Assembly (NCBI RefSeq): GCF_039233145.1
Contig: NZ_CP136419.1
Location: forward strand, 2,144,001 to 2,208,000
Direction: 5' to 3'
Source of the DNA: Moorella humiferrea
GTDB lineage: Bacteria > Bacillota > DSM-521 > Neomoorellales > Neomoorellaceae
Length of the DNA: 64,000 nucleotides
Positions 47,016-55,511 of this stretch are shown one piece after another. The translations under genes were made by a program, and so were the position numbers. Within the stretch, counting starts at the first letter, position 1. Each line of letters begins with the position of its first letter. The notes beneath the pieces were generated by a model. It saw only the letters and a list, made by a program, of their open reading frames with translations. It was not told the DNA's origin and ran no database searches.

Positions 47016-49019
47016 CTATATGTTCCGCGCCACCTCGTAGGCGTCCCAGATGGCTCCCATAATGTTCCGGGGTTCCCGGGAGTCGCCGATGAGATAAAGG
47101 CCAGGCATTTTGCCCATCAGGGCGCGGTAAAGTCCTTGCTCGGGCGTAAACCCTGCCGCCACGACTACCGTATCGGCAGGGAGGGTTGTTCTATGGAAGG
47201 ACCTGTCAATCAGGATAACGCCCGCGTCAGTTACCTCTAGCAGGCTGGTACCGGTTCGCCATTCCACCCCTTGATAGCGGAGCATCTCTATGAGCATGAT
47301 CCGGTTCATATACGGGACGGGGATGCCGGCCCGCATCAGGTCGTCCAGGATCTCAATTATCGTCACCTGCTTGCCCTGCCGGGCCAGCCAGAGGGCGGTT
47401 TCGCACCCGGCCAGCCCGCCGCCGATGATCACCACCTTATCGCCGGCCTGCTTTTTGCCCAAAAGAATATCAGTTGCCGTGCCTACTTTTTCTTTGTCAA
47501 TGCCGGGGACGTCGGGCATGGCCGGTTTGGAGCCGGTGGCCACAACAACGGCGTCGGGGTTTTGCTCCAGGACCAGTTCCGGGGTAACTTCCCGGTTCAG
47601 GTTGATCTCGACCTGAAGTTCCCGCAGTTCGGTTTTATACCACTGCAACAGGCGCGCGTCGTCTTTTTTGAATTCCGGCACGGCGGCAGCGATTACATGG
47701 CCGCCCAGTTGATCGCTCTTTTCGTAAAGGGTTACCTGGTGTCCCCTCAGGGCGGCCACCCGGGCCGCCTCCATGCCGGCCACGCCGCCGCCGATAATCA
47801 TTACCTTCCGGGCCGAACTCGCCCGCTCGATGCCGTACTCTTTTTCCCGGCCGCAGGCAGGGTTCACGGCGCAGGATAGGGGCCGGCCCAGGAAACCCCG
47901 CCCCAGGCAGCCGTCATGGCAGCCAATGCAGGGCCGGATCCTGTCAACCCTTCCCGTCATCGCTTTGCTGGCCCATTGAGCATCTGTTAACAGGCCCCGG
48001 CCGATGGCTATCATGTCCGCCTTGCCTTCAACCAGGGCACGTTCCGCCAGGTCCGGCTCATCCATCCGGCCGGCGACGATCACCGGGACCTTAACCGCTT
48101 CTTTTAGCTTTTGGGTTAAAGGCAGGTAACAGCCGTGCTCTTGATAGAGGGGCGGGTGGGCCCAGTACCAGGCGTCATAGGAACCGGCGTCGGCGTCAAA
48201 GCCGTCGTAACCTGCTGCTTCCAGGATCCTGGCGGCCTCCAGCGCTTCTTCCACGTCGCGGCCTTTTTCGGTAAACACTTCCCCGGGCAGTCCCCCCTGG
48301 CGCCAGTCCTTGATAAAATTCTTGATACTGAACCTGAGGAGGACGGGGAACTCTTTCCCCACCCTCTTTTTAATCTCCTGCACTATTTCGATGGGGAAAG
48401 TGAGCCTGCCCCGCAAGTCGCCGCCGTATTTATCCGTGCGGCGGTTGAACAGGGCGATGGTGAACTGGTCGAGGAGATAGCCCTCATGCATGGCATGAAT
48501 CTCTACCCCGTCAAACCCGGCTTCTACAGCTATTTCCGCCGCCTCGCCGGCCCTCCGAACCAGTGTTTCGACTTCCCGGGTTGCCAGCTCCCGGCAGGTT
48601 ATAGCCGGTTCCCAAAAATTAGGAATGGCTGAAGGGGCGACAGGTTCTCCCGCCAGCATAACCGGCGAGGCCACCCGGCCAAAACCCATACCCAGCTGCA
48701 GGAATATCCTGGTTCCATAGGCGTGTACCCTTTCCGTCAGCTCGCCTGCCGTAGCGATAAAGTGGGGCGGGTTTACGGATACGGTGGGAACCATCCCGGG
48801 CTTAAACGCTTCAATCTCGTTTTCAACCTTGGTCACACTGGTGATGATTAACCCGGTGCCCCCCCTGGCCCGTTCAATATAATAATCTATGGCCCGTTCT
48901 GAGAAGCAGCCGTCCGGGGTTACCAGGCCCAGGACACCCATGGGAGCCATAGCGATTTTATTCTTTACTTCTACCTTACCTATCTTGACGGGTTCAAAAA
49001 GTCTGGTATAGGCTGCCAC
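47016..49019 (-). CDS. Enoate-reductase/2,4-dienoyl-CoA-reductase-type flavoenzyme
   Basis: This 667-residue multi-domain oxidoreductase resembles 2-enoate reductase, FadH and the Old Yellow Enzyme/BaiCD group. Residues 1-350 form the FMN barrel (LFEPVKIGKVEVKNKIAMAPMG, GFDGVEIHAMHEGYLLDQF, FNRRTDKYGGDLRGR). The 4Fe-4S cluster Cys are in RPCIGCHDGCLG and SCAVNP near 360-385. Residues 400-667 carry two nucleotide-binding folds: VMIIGGGVAGMEAARVAALRG (FAD) and VVIIGGGLAGCETALWLARQG (NADH). It reduces activated C=C bonds; the substrate is unknown. It is a single-gene unit with a GGAGG site. Confidence 0.9.
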   Translation of the reverse strand: MAAYTRLFEPVKIGKVEVKNKIAMAPMGVLGLVTPDGCFSERAIDYYIERARGGTGLIITSVTKVENEIEAFKPGMVPTVSVNPPHFIATAGELTERVHAYGTRIFLQLGMGFGRVASPVMLAGEPVAPSAIPNFWEPAITCRELATREVETLVRRAGEAAEIAVEAGFDGVEIHAMHEGYLLDQFTIALFNRRTDKYGGDLRGRLTFPIEIVQEIKKRVGKEFPVLLRFSIKNFIKDWRQGGLPGEVFTEKGRDVEEALEAARILEAAGYDGFDADAGSYDAWYWAHPPLYQEHGCYLPLTQKLKEAVKVPVIVAGRMDEPDLAERALVEGKADMIAIGRGLLTDAQWASKAMTGRVDRIRPCIGCHDGCLGRGFLGRPLSCAVNPACGREKEYGIERASSARKVMIIGGGVAGMEAARVAALRGHQVTLYEKSDQLGGHVIAAAVPEFKKDDARLLQWYKTELRELQVEINLNREVTPELVLEQNPDAVVVATGSKPAMPDVPGIDKEKVGTATDILLGKKQAGDKVVIIGGGLAGCETALWLARQGKQVTIIEILDDLMRAGIPVPYMNRIMLIEMLRYQGVEWRTGTSLLEVTDAGVILIDRSFHRTTLPADTVVVAAGFTPEQGLYRALMGKMPGLYLIGDSREPRNIMGAIWDAYEVARNI

Positions 49020-49105
49020 AATAATTAACCTCCTGCTTTTATCCGTTATTAGTACTCACGGTAATTATTGTGCACCAATATCAGCCATTTATTAGCGCCT
49101 CTTTT

Positions 49106-50059
49106 CTATTCACCCGGCTCCCTGTCCCACCGCAGGCCACGGTAAACAGGATGGCGCAGGCACCCGTCCGGGGTCTGCTCCAGGTACTCCACGGTGCAGA
49201 GAAGGCGCGGTTCCACCCAGCGGGGCCGGGTCAGGCCTGGTACGGGTTCTCCGAAGGGCGGCGGCACAGCCTTGAGTTTTTTTAGCTCCGCCAGCAACCG
49301 CCTCTCTTCCTCCCGGTCAAAGCCGGTTCCCACCTTGCCCCGGTAGACCAGCCGCCCCTGCCGGTACTCGCCCAGGATGAGGGCCCTTAAGATACGCTCA
49401 CCGCTCCCGGGCTCGTACCCTACGATGATAAACTCCTCCGCGCGAGTATGCCGGAATTTGCGCCAGTGGGAGGAACGCCGTCCGGGAAGGTAGGGGCTGT
49501 CTTTGGCCTTGGCCACAACTCCCTCCAGGCCCTGCCTGGTGCAGGTCGCAAAAAAGGTAATGCCGCAGGTTTCAATAAAGCTGGAGAGGGCCAGGTTGTC
49601 CCCCGGCCGCACAGCTTCCTGGAGCAAAACTTTACGCCAGTACAGAGGCCGGGGCATGATGTTTTCGCCCCGGCAGTAAAGGAGATCGAAGGCGACAAAA
49701 ACGGCCGGGTTTTGCCGAGCGGCCTGCCTGATCTTCACAGGATCAGTAATCCTCCCCCTGACCTGGAGGCGGCTGAAGGAGGGCCGGCCTTCCTCTCCCG
49801 GGATAATTATCTCCCCGTCCAGGACCGCCGGCTGCATCCCGACCCACAGGTGCAGGCCGGCCAGTTCGGGAAAAGCCGGGGTGATGTCCAGGAGGTTGCG
49901 GGACTGGAGGATGGTTTTCCGGTCCAGGTAAGCCAGGCAACGGTAACCGTCCCATTTCACCTCATAAATAAAGTCGGGGGAATCAAAGGGGCGGGCGGCC
50001 ACAGCCAGCATGGGCTTGATTTGAAATACCGGAAGCCGGCCGCCATTCTCCCCCGTCAT
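49106..50059 (-). CDS. ligD: ATP-dependent DNA ligase, LigD ligase-domain type
   Basis: This 317-residue stand-alone ligase lacks the polymerase and phosphoesterase modules of full LigD. The adenylated Lys is in YEVKWDGYRCLAYLD near residue 35. Further motifs are AVLDGEIIIPGEEG, FVAFDLLYCRG, LEGVVAKAKDSPY, WRKFRH, and a C-terminal OB fold with RVEY-like LLCTVEYLEQTPDGCLRHP. It starts within the ku stop (4-bp overlap), so Ku and ligase are made together for non-homologous end joining. A remnant of the LigD polymerase domain lies 1.8 kb away. Confidence 0.93.
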   Translation of the reverse strand: MTGENGGRLPVFQIKPMLAVAARPFDSPDFIYEVKWDGYRCLAYLDRKTILQSRNLLDITPAFPELAGLHLWVGMQPAVLDGEIIIPGEEGRPSFSRLQVRGRITDPVKIRQAARQNPAVFVAFDLLYCRGENIMPRPLYWRKVLLQEAVRPGDNLALSSFIETCGITFFATCTRQGLEGVVAKAKDSPYLPGRRSSHWRKFRHTRAEEFIIVGYEPGSGERILRALILGEYRQGRLVYRGKVGTGFDREEERRLLAELKKLKAVPPPFGEPVPGLTRPRWVEPRLLCTVEYLEQTPDGCLRHPVYRGLRWDREPGE

Positions 50060-50889
50060 GAGGTCTTGCGCCGCCGGCGCGGTTTCTTGGCTTCTTCATC
50101 CCCGGCACCGGCGGCCTTTTCCTTTTTGGCCAGTTCGATGCTGGCCTTCAGGGCCTCCATCAGATCGACCACTTTCCCTGCTGCGGGCCGCGCCGGTACC
50201 GCCACCTCTTCACCAGCGACCTTAGCTTCGATAATCTCCAGGAGGGCCTGCCGGTAGGCGTCGGTATATTTTTCCGGCTCAAACCGGGCCGCCAGGTTGT
50301 TAATCAGGGTGACGGCCATTTTGACCTCATTTTCATGGAGCTTGACATCAAAGTTTAATTCCGGCAGTTGCTCTGCCGCCCTGACCTCCCGGGGGTAAAA
50401 CATGGTGTGCATTACCAGGGTCCTGCCGGAAACCCTTACCGCCGCCAGGGATTCCCTGGTCCTTAAACTTACCCTGGCTATGGCAATTTTCCCTGTAGCC
50501 TCCATGGCCTGCCGCAGCAGGGCATAGGCTTTCTGCCCCATCTCGCCTGGTACCAGGTAATAAGCCCTGTCAAAATAAATGGGGTCAATCTCCTCCAGGT
50601 CGACAAAGTCGAGGATGTTAATACTCCTGGTCGCCTCTTGAGGAATTCCTTCCAGGTCTTCCTCCTGCAAAATTACATACTTGCCCTTTTCGTATTCGTA
50701 GCCCCGGACGATCTCCTCCGGGGGAACCTCTACCTGGCAGTAGGGGCAGTATTTGCGGTACTGGATGGGCGTCCTGCACCTGGCGTGCAGGTAGTTGAAT
50801 TTGAGATCGCTGCTTTCGGTGGCTTTGTATAGTTTTACCGGCACGTTGACCAGGCCGAAGCTGATGGCGCCTTTCCAGAGGGGGCGCAC
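50056..50889 (-). CDS. ku: Non-homologous end-joining protein Ku
   Basis: Bacterial Ku is a homodimeric ring that binds broken DNA ends and recruits LigD. I start at GTG 50889 behind GAGGTGAGAG, giving RPLWKGAISFGLVNVPVKLYKATE, the classic N-terminus; upstream codons to 51030 are not Ku. Other motifs are YCQVEVPPEEIVRGYEYEKGKYV and IDPIYFDRAYYLVPGE, with a basic tail (KKPRRRRKTS) as in other bacterial Ku. Length 277. The stop overlaps the ligase start. Confidence 0.97.
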   Translation of the reverse strand: MRPLWKGAISFGLVNVPVKLYKATESSDLKFNYLHARCRTPIQYRKYCPYCQVEVPPEEIVRGYEYEKGKYVILQEEDLEGIPQEATRSINILDFVDLEEIDPIYFDRAYYLVPGEMGQKAYALLRQAMEATGKIAIARVSLRTRESLAAVRVSGRTLVMHTMFYPREVRAAEQLPELNFDVKLHENEVKMAVTLINNLAARFEPEKYTDAYRQALLEIIEAKVAGEEVAVPARPAAGKVVDLMEALKASIELAKKEKAAGAGDEEAKKPRRRRKTS

Positions 50890-51092
50890 GGCTCTCACCT
50901 CGAGGTTGTCCAGCGGTAACCCGGGCCGCTCCCGGCACCAGCATCCTTGGCGCCCCGGGCTTTGCCTGTAGTATCTCCGCCCGGTAGGCAGGCAATACGC
51001 CGGTGTGAGCCAGTTCCATTGCCGCCCCACCGTGCTTAAAATAAAAATCCGGCCCCCGGGCCGGTATATGAAGGCTGTACTGAGGATAAATT

Positions 51093-51656
51093 TTAGAAGA
51101 TACTTTCTACCTGGACTTCAAAGCCAGCTATCACCCACGACTTTACCGTCCCCTGCTGCTCGGCTTCCTGATCGAGGACAAATTTTCCTTCCTGCCTTAA
51201 AAAAACCTGCACCGATTTATGCTGGGGATCGACAATCCAATATTCCCTGACGCCTTTCTTTTCATAAACCTTGTACTTGCTGCGCAGGTCGTAATAACCC
51301 GTACTGGGGGAGAGTATCTCCGCCACCAGGTCCGGGGCGCCGTTGATACGTTTTTCCTCTATAATTGATAACCTTTCCTTGGAAATAAAAATTATATCCG
51401 GTTGATAGGTCTCTGTTTCATCCAGGTAGACGTCCAGGGGTGCATCTAAAACAATGCCCAGCCCTTTTTCCAGGACAAAACCCGCCATTTTTAATTCCAG
51501 TTTCATTGATACCATTTGATGATAGGGTGTCGGCGAAGGTGTCCTTACCAGTTCCCCCCCGATAAGCTGATAGGGTGACCCCTCCGGGAGGCGGCAATAA
51601 TCTTCATAAGTGTACCGTCCCCGGCCCGCCGCCAGTTCCGCCAGAATTGCGCTCAT
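51093..51656 (-). CDS. Uma2-family putative nuclease
   Basis: This 187-residue DUF820/Uma2 protein has a PD-(D/E)XK-type fold. It shows YTYEDYCRLPEGSPYQLIGGELV, YQPDIIFISKER (Asp), APDLVAEILSPSTGYYDLRSKYKVYEKKGVREYWIVDP with Glu and Lys. The start ATG 51656 follows CGGAGGTGC. The family is abundant in cyanobacteria and thermophilic Firmicutes, often near mobile DNA; the biological role is unsettled. It stands alone behind ku. Confidence 0.85.
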   Translation of the reverse strand: MSAILAELAAGRGRYTYEDYCRLPEGSPYQLIGGELVRTPSPTPYHQMVSMKLELKMAGFVLEKGLGIVLDAPLDVYLDETETYQPDIIFISKERLSIIEEKRINGAPDLVAEILSPSTGYYDLRSKYKVYEKKGVREYWIVDPQHKSVQVFLRQEGKFVLDQEAEQQGTVKSWVIAGFEVQVESIF

Positions 51657-51889
51657 TTTCCTGCACCTCCGTTCCCTTGGCGTCCTTTTTACTGGCAGTT
51701 TTTTCTTTATTCTATCCGAAAATTGCCACGTAAACAAGCATAAGGGTACCCGCTTCCGGCAGCTCGGTTAGCTAAGATCGCTTTTTCCCCATAGGATTAA
51801 GTTCGGTTTGCCATTCTTTTACCGCCTACGATGTCGCTAAAATACAACATAAACTGCCCGTTGGCCAAAGTTTAGCAGGGCTCGGCCCA

Positions 51890-52267
51890 TCAATCCTCTA
51901 TTAATTCTAACAAAGGTGTTAAATCATTGGGGCGCTCCAGGAGGTCCCGGTACAGGTCGCCGTACCTCTCCAGCCGGCCCCGGATGGTATGGATGTTAAA
52001 ATCTCCGGGGGCAATCTTCTTCTCCGCCACTTCTTCCCAGGTCAGCGGGGTGGAAACCGGGGCCCCGGGCAGGGGCCGCAGGCTGTAGGGAAAGGCCATG
52101 GACCGCCCCCGCACATTCTGCAGGTAATCCAGGTAGACTTTGTCCCGGCGCTTTTGGATAAGGTGTTCGGTGGTGGCTTTGCGGGGGTAAACCTGGACAA
52201 TGAGCTGCGCCAGGTATCCCATGGCAGCCGTGACTTCCAGGAAGGTCCAGCGGGGATAAAGGCTGGG
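51890..52267 (-). pseudogene. Remnant of a LigD polymerase (PrimPol) domain
   Basis: The frame translates as LYPRWTFLEVTAAMGYLAQL followed by KATTEHLIQKRRDKVYLDYLQNVRG and SLRPLPGAPVSTPLTWEEV, which is the C-terminal third of the LigD polymerase domain. It is blocked upstream by a TAG near 52268, and the N-terminal two thirds with the catalytic Asp residues are missing. It could be translated from ATG 52222 as 110 residues, but would be inactive as a polymerase. Its neighbourhood with ku and ligD suggests that a full end-joining locus has lost its polymerase. Confidence 0.75.
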
Positions 52268-52528
52268 CGTACACTACGCGCACCTCCGTTACCCCCTTCG
52301 TTCCCCGGGGACCATTCTCCCCTGGGCGCTTTCTTTCAGTGTACATCTCCGTCCCCCTTTATTTCGATTTTTTTGGGGCTTTCCCTTCCCCTAAAAAATA
52401 AAAAAAGGCGCAGGAAAAAATTTTTTCCCGCGCCCACGTTCCGCCGGCCGCCAACGCTGCAGCCATCCAGGAAGTGTGTGTGAAAGTTTTTCTCAGACCG
52501 TTAAAGCACGCCTTTCGGCAGGACTTTT
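52268..52528. other. Gap between the LigD remnant and the recombinase cluster
   Basis: I see no gene here. The gap marks the border between GC-typical DNA and the recombinase cluster. It contains the 28-bp hairpin described next and A/T-rich runs around 52366-52426. Confidence 0.6.
52407..52434. terminator. AT-centred hairpin
   Basis: GGCGC (52407-52411) and GCGCC (52430-52434) enclose GGAAAAAATTTTTTCC, itself a perfect palindrome. It has A-rich flanks and may stop transcription coming from either side. Confidence 0.5.
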
Positions 52529-52924
52529 TTATGATTCTCCGCGCCTCCGCCCCAGGAGCAGCCCCAGCCCGGCCCAGCTCCCCGCGAAGGCCAGGGCGAA
52601 CGCCGCCGGCCAGCATATCGGCCAGGCCGGCTCCAGGCCCGCGAACCACGCCAGCGCCGGTGTGAGGTAGGCCCCGGCGCAGGCCAGCCCGAAGGGGAGC
52701 ATGGTCCTCCAGGCGAAGCCTCTCGCCAGCCACCCGGCCGGCGCGCCCGCCAGCACGAGGGAGAGGACGACAACCAGGGCCAGGGCCGCAAGCTGCCGCA
52801 CGCTCAGGGGCAAGGACTTGAACGCCTTGAAGTCCACCATGAAGAAGCTCCCGGCCAGGGAGAAGCTCCCTGCGATGACCGCGTTCAGGAGCCTTTCGAT
52901 GGCGGTCGGCTTGCCATACATCAT
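52529..52924 (-). CDS. Unknown membrane protein coupled to the recombinase
   Basis: The 131-residue product starts MMYGKPTAIERLLNAVIAGSFSLAG and has about four hydrophobic segments (near residues 13-30, 45-65, 72-95 and 100-125), ending GLLLGRRRGES. I recognise no family; it looks like a small holin-like or accessory membrane protein. ATG 52924 overlaps the recombinase stop (ATGA) and has AAGGGGGG upstream, so the two are translated together. A longer open frame extends to 53227 but lies inside the recombinase gene. Confidence 0.7.
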   Translation of the reverse strand: MMYGKPTAIERLLNAVIAGSFSLAGSFFMVDFKAFKSLPLSVRQLAALALVVVLSLVLAGAPAGWLARGFAWRTMLPFGLACAGAYLTPALAWFAGLEPAWPICWPAAFALAFAGSWAGLGLLLGRRRGES

Positions 52925-53799
52925 ACTTCCCCCCTTTCCGCCGCCCGGGCCAGCTCGGCCATGGACGGCTTCGTGTAGACCGCCGTGGTGTCCAGCCTGG
53001 CGTGCCCCAGGACAGATGCCACTTCCACCAGGTTCGCCCCGGCCCGCAGCATGTTGGTGGCGCAGGTGTGCCTTAAGGTGTGGGGGTGCAAATCGGGTAT
53101 CCTCGCTTTCCAGGCGTACTTTTTCACCACCCGCCAGGCGGCGCAGGCGGTAAGGTGTTTTTCCGGGCAAGCCCCCGGGAAGAGCCAGGGCGAACCGGGG
53201 TGCTTTTTCTCTCGAACGGCCAGCCATTCCCTGATGGCTTTCCTGGCGGCCGGAGGAACCGGTGCTTCCCGGTACTTGCCGCCTTTACCGTTTCTTACCA
53301 CTATCACCCCGTGCCTTTCCCCCACGTCCACGTCTTCAACCTGCAAGGTTACGGCTTCGGACACCCTCAGCCCGCAGGAAAGCATGAGCCTCACCAGGGC
53401 GGCGTCCCTGGCGTTCCCTTCCTTTTCCACCTCCCGCAGAAGCCTGTTTACTTCGACCCTGTCCAGGGCCTCCGGCGCGCCCTTGGCTTCCGGCACGCCC
53501 CTGGGGAAGTCCGGCAGCCTGGGGGCCAGGCCACGGTCCACGCACCAGGAGAGCCAGGACTTTACGGCCTTCATGCGGCGGTTGACGGTGTTGGGCTTGA
53601 GGCCCTTTACGTTCCGCATCCAGGACTGGTACTCGCGGAGGTCGATGCTGGTCATCTTCTCTGGCTCCGGTTCCTCCCCGTAAGTGTCCCGGTACCACTC
53701 AGAGAAAGCCCGCAGGTCTTTGCGGTAGCCGGAGACGGTGTGGGTGGATGCGTCGGTTTCTTTGAGGTAGGAAAGGTAGCGGTCGAAGATTTCGGTCAC
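52921..53799 (-). CDS. Tyrosine recombinase, XerC/XerD-like
   Basis: This 292-residue site-specific recombinase has an N-terminal SAM-like core-binding domain (residues 1-85, YLSYLKETDASTHTVSGYRKDLRAF) and a catalytic domain with Arg in CGLRVSEAVTL, Lys in NGKGGKYRE, His-x-x-Arg in HPHTLRHTCATN, His in LGHARLDTT and the nucleophile Tyr in AVYTK near the C-terminus. The GTG start at 53799 has AAAGGAG upstream. It overlaps a membrane-protein gene and sits amid gene remnants, so it is more likely an element integrase than the chromosomal Xer. Confidence 0.9.
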   Translation of the reverse strand: MTEIFDRYLSYLKETDASTHTVSGYRKDLRAFSEWYRDTYGEEPEPEKMTSIDLREYQSWMRNVKGLKPNTVNRRMKAVKSWLSWCVDRGLAPRLPDFPRGVPEAKGAPEALDRVEVNRLLREVEKEGNARDAALVRLMLSCGLRVSEAVTLQVEDVDVGERHGVIVVRNGKGGKYREAPVPPAARKAIREWLAVREKKHPGSPWLFPGACPEKHLTACAAWRVVKKYAWKARIPDLHPHTLRHTCATNMLRAGANLVEVASVLGHARLDTTAVYTKPSMAELARAAERGEV

Positions 53800-53874
53800 G
53801 GCAATCACTCCTTTCTGTGCGGAATTACGTTTTTGGGGCTTTGGAGTTGGCCTTTCCAGTCTTTAAAACGCAGG

Positions 53875-53910
53875 AGCCCCCGTGAGAGCTGTTTGCTCTT
53901 CCCGGGGGCT
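53875..53910 (-). terminator. Hairpin upstream of the recombinase
   Basis: AGCCCCCG (53875-53882) and CGGGGGCT (53903-53910) pair, and the inner GAGAGC/GCTCTT extends the stem. On the minus strand it is followed by CTGCGTTTTAAAG. It probably ends the old hpf transcript upstream. Confidence 0.65.
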
Positions 53911-53952
53911 GCCGACAGTAAATTCGTAGGGGTAGGGTTCGGGACTCTCCCT

Positions 53953-54075
53953 TTAATCGAACTCTGGTTCAATAAGTCTGTACTGGCCGTCTTTGCGGCG
54001 GTAGAGGACATTCACCTTTTCCGTCTCGGCATTGGCAAAAAACAAGGAAATCATGTCCACACAGGTTCTTCTACG
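53953..54075 (-). pseudogene. hpf: Frameshifted remnant of the ribosome hibernation factor HPF
   Basis: One frame reads NLCGHDFLVF. After a shift at a T-run the next frame reads NAETEKVNVLYRRKDGQYRLIEPEFD and a stop at 53953-53955. Together they match the C-terminal dimerisation domain of long HPF, whose typical end is [29 protein letters not shown]. Only about 40 of some 180 residues are left. The remnant lies between the diguanylate cyclase and the recombinase, so it probably marks an insertion or deletion scar. Confidence 0.75.
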
Positions 54076-54087
54076 GTACGGCTTCCC

Positions 54088-54915
54088 TTACACCCGATAG
54101 CCTCCCTTACTGTTCTTCTTGGCCTCTTTATCAGCGTACATCCTGGCGTCGGCCACGGCGAGCAGGGCGTCCACGCTCTCCCCGTCCGCCGGGAACCGGG
54201 CCAGCCTCACCGAGAGGCTTAAGGGTATCTCCTCACCCGAGAAGCACACCGCCTTCAGGTGTTTGTCCAGCCTGGACCGCAAGGTCTCCTCCCGCGGCCC
54301 CTTGCTGGGGAAGAGGACGACGAACTCGTCGCCGCCGTAGCGGGCCACCACGTTGCCCTCCCTGACGCTCTTCTGGATCGCCCTTGCGGCCTGCTTCAGT
54401 GCCTCGTCGCCGCACTGGTGGCCGAAGGTGTCGTTGATCGCCTTCATCCCGTCCAGGTCGAGGACGGCCACGGCGGGGATGCGGCCCGACGACCGGGCCT
54501 TTGCAAACGCGCGCTCCGCGGCACTGAAGAATGCCCTCCTGTTGTACAGGCTGGTGAGCGGGTCCCGCTCGGCCTCGTGCTGGTACCTGCACGAGGCCCG
54601 GGCCAGCTCCGTGAGCATTGTAGCCGCCGACCACGCGATGAGGAAGGTGCCCAAATTGAACAGTATAAGCTCTCCGACCACTCTCTTTACAATGTAGGGG
54701 ATTGCGAAAAATTCGCCCAGGAGGTCTACCGACAGCCCGGTCAGGGCGAGTGCAAGACCGGTCATCATGCCTGCGAGCATCGTTCCCTGGCAGCCGGGCC
54801 TCGGCCTACGGGAGAACCAAGCCAGCCAGATCATGGAAGCTAAATAGATAACGAGCTTGCTGGCCTTGCAGGCCACGCGCAGCCAGTCTACAACCTGGAT
54901 CCTTTCGAGTGCCAT
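54088..54915 (-). CDS. Membrane-bound diguanylate cyclase (GGDEF)
   Basis: This 275-residue protein has about three hydrophobic helices in the first 105 residues (LVIYLASMIWLAWF, AGMMTGLALALTGLSVDLLG, LILFNLGTFLIAWSAATML) and a GGDEF domain from about 115. The signature is ARYGGDEFVVLFP near 190; DPLTSLYNRRAFF and LDLDGMKAINDTFGHQCGDEAL are also complete, so it should make cyclic di-GMP. The inhibitory RxxD site expected just before GGDEF is absent (REGN). It lies 4 bp behind the remains of a response-regulator gene. Confidence 0.92.
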   Translation of the reverse strand: MALERIQVVDWLRVACKASKLVIYLASMIWLAWFSRRPRPGCQGTMLAGMMTGLALALTGLSVDLLGEFFAIPYIVKRVVGELILFNLGTFLIAWSAATMLTELARASCRYQHEAERDPLTSLYNRRAFFSAAERAFAKARSSGRIPAVAVLDLDGMKAINDTFGHQCGDEALKQAARAIQKSVREGNVVARYGGDEFVVLFPSKGPREETLRSRLDKHLKAVCFSGEEIPLSLSVRLARFPADGESVDALLAVADARMYADKEAKKNSKGGYRV

Positions 54916-54918
54916 TAT

Positions 54919-55327
54919 TTATCTCCTCAACCGTGCTTTATCGTTCTGGGTCGTGACGGATAATGCTGTCCACCAAAGTGCCAGGTCTTCAGCCCCGAAG
55001 GGTTCGAGCAGGCAGCTCGTGTTCTCCCGCTCCGCGGCCCACCTGCCCAGGGCGGCGTCACCCCCTCCGGCTGGGACGACGATCGGCACCGCCCGTTAAC
55101 CGGGGAGGGTTCTGAGGGTCTCCAGCAGCCCCAGGCCGCTCATCTCCCGGAGGCGGAGATTCAGCCCACGACGGCGTACACCGCGGAGACGGCTTTACCA
55201 GGGCCTCGCGGCCCGTAGCGACCTCCTCCACGGAGTAGCCCCTTTCCTCCAGCACGGCCTTGTAGGTCAGCCTGTCGAGGGTCGACCCTTCCACCAGGAG
55301 CACGGTTTTTGACGGCGGGCGCGACAT
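54919..55327 (-). pseudogene. Decayed response-regulator receiver domain
   Basis: The frame starts SKTVLLVEGSTLDRLTYKAVLEERGYSVEEVATGREALVK, the first half of a receiver domain, then shifts. The second half is recognisable in another frame (LRLREMSGLGLLETLRTLPG, a stop, then RAVPIVVPAGGGD and LLEPFGAEDLALWW), ending 4 bp before the GGDEF gene. The phosphoacceptor Asp is lost, and there is at least one frameshift and one stop. The intact ancestor was probably a REC protein controlling the cyclase. Confidence 0.75.
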
Positions 55328-55460
55328 TTTCCAGTAATCCGGCGAGAGTATCTTACCCCGTAGCGACTTAGTTTTCTTATGACTTAGGACCGCGCGATGT
55401 TTTCAGAGGCCTTTTCCTGGGGGAGAACTAAGTAGCAATATTGGAAGACATTGTCCTTAA

Positions 55461-55501
55461 CAAGAGAAAGAGCCCGAGGCTTTAGACCCCGAGCCCTCTT
55501 A
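55461..55501 (-). terminator. Terminator of the SLH-subtilase gene
   Basis: On the minus strand AGAGGGCTCGGGGT and GCCTCGGGCTCTTT can form a 14-bp stem with several G-U pairs around CTAAA, followed by CTCTTG. It begins about 10 bp after the gene's stop. Confidence 0.65.
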
Positions 55502-55511
55502 TAGGCTTCCT

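Noticed and set aside
52529-53227. 232-codon version of the membrane protein
   Set aside because: The first 100 codons lie inside the recombinase gene in another frame and look non-coding; the GGGGGG-led ATG at 52924 is the natural start.
53805-54011. Leftward 68-codon frame starting MSSTAAK
   Set aside because: It runs through the hpf remnant in a different frame and through a terminator hairpin, and resembles no protein.
54919-55327. Intact 89-residue response regulator
   Set aside because: The second half of the receiver domain continues in another frame with a stop, so the frame is a broken gene.
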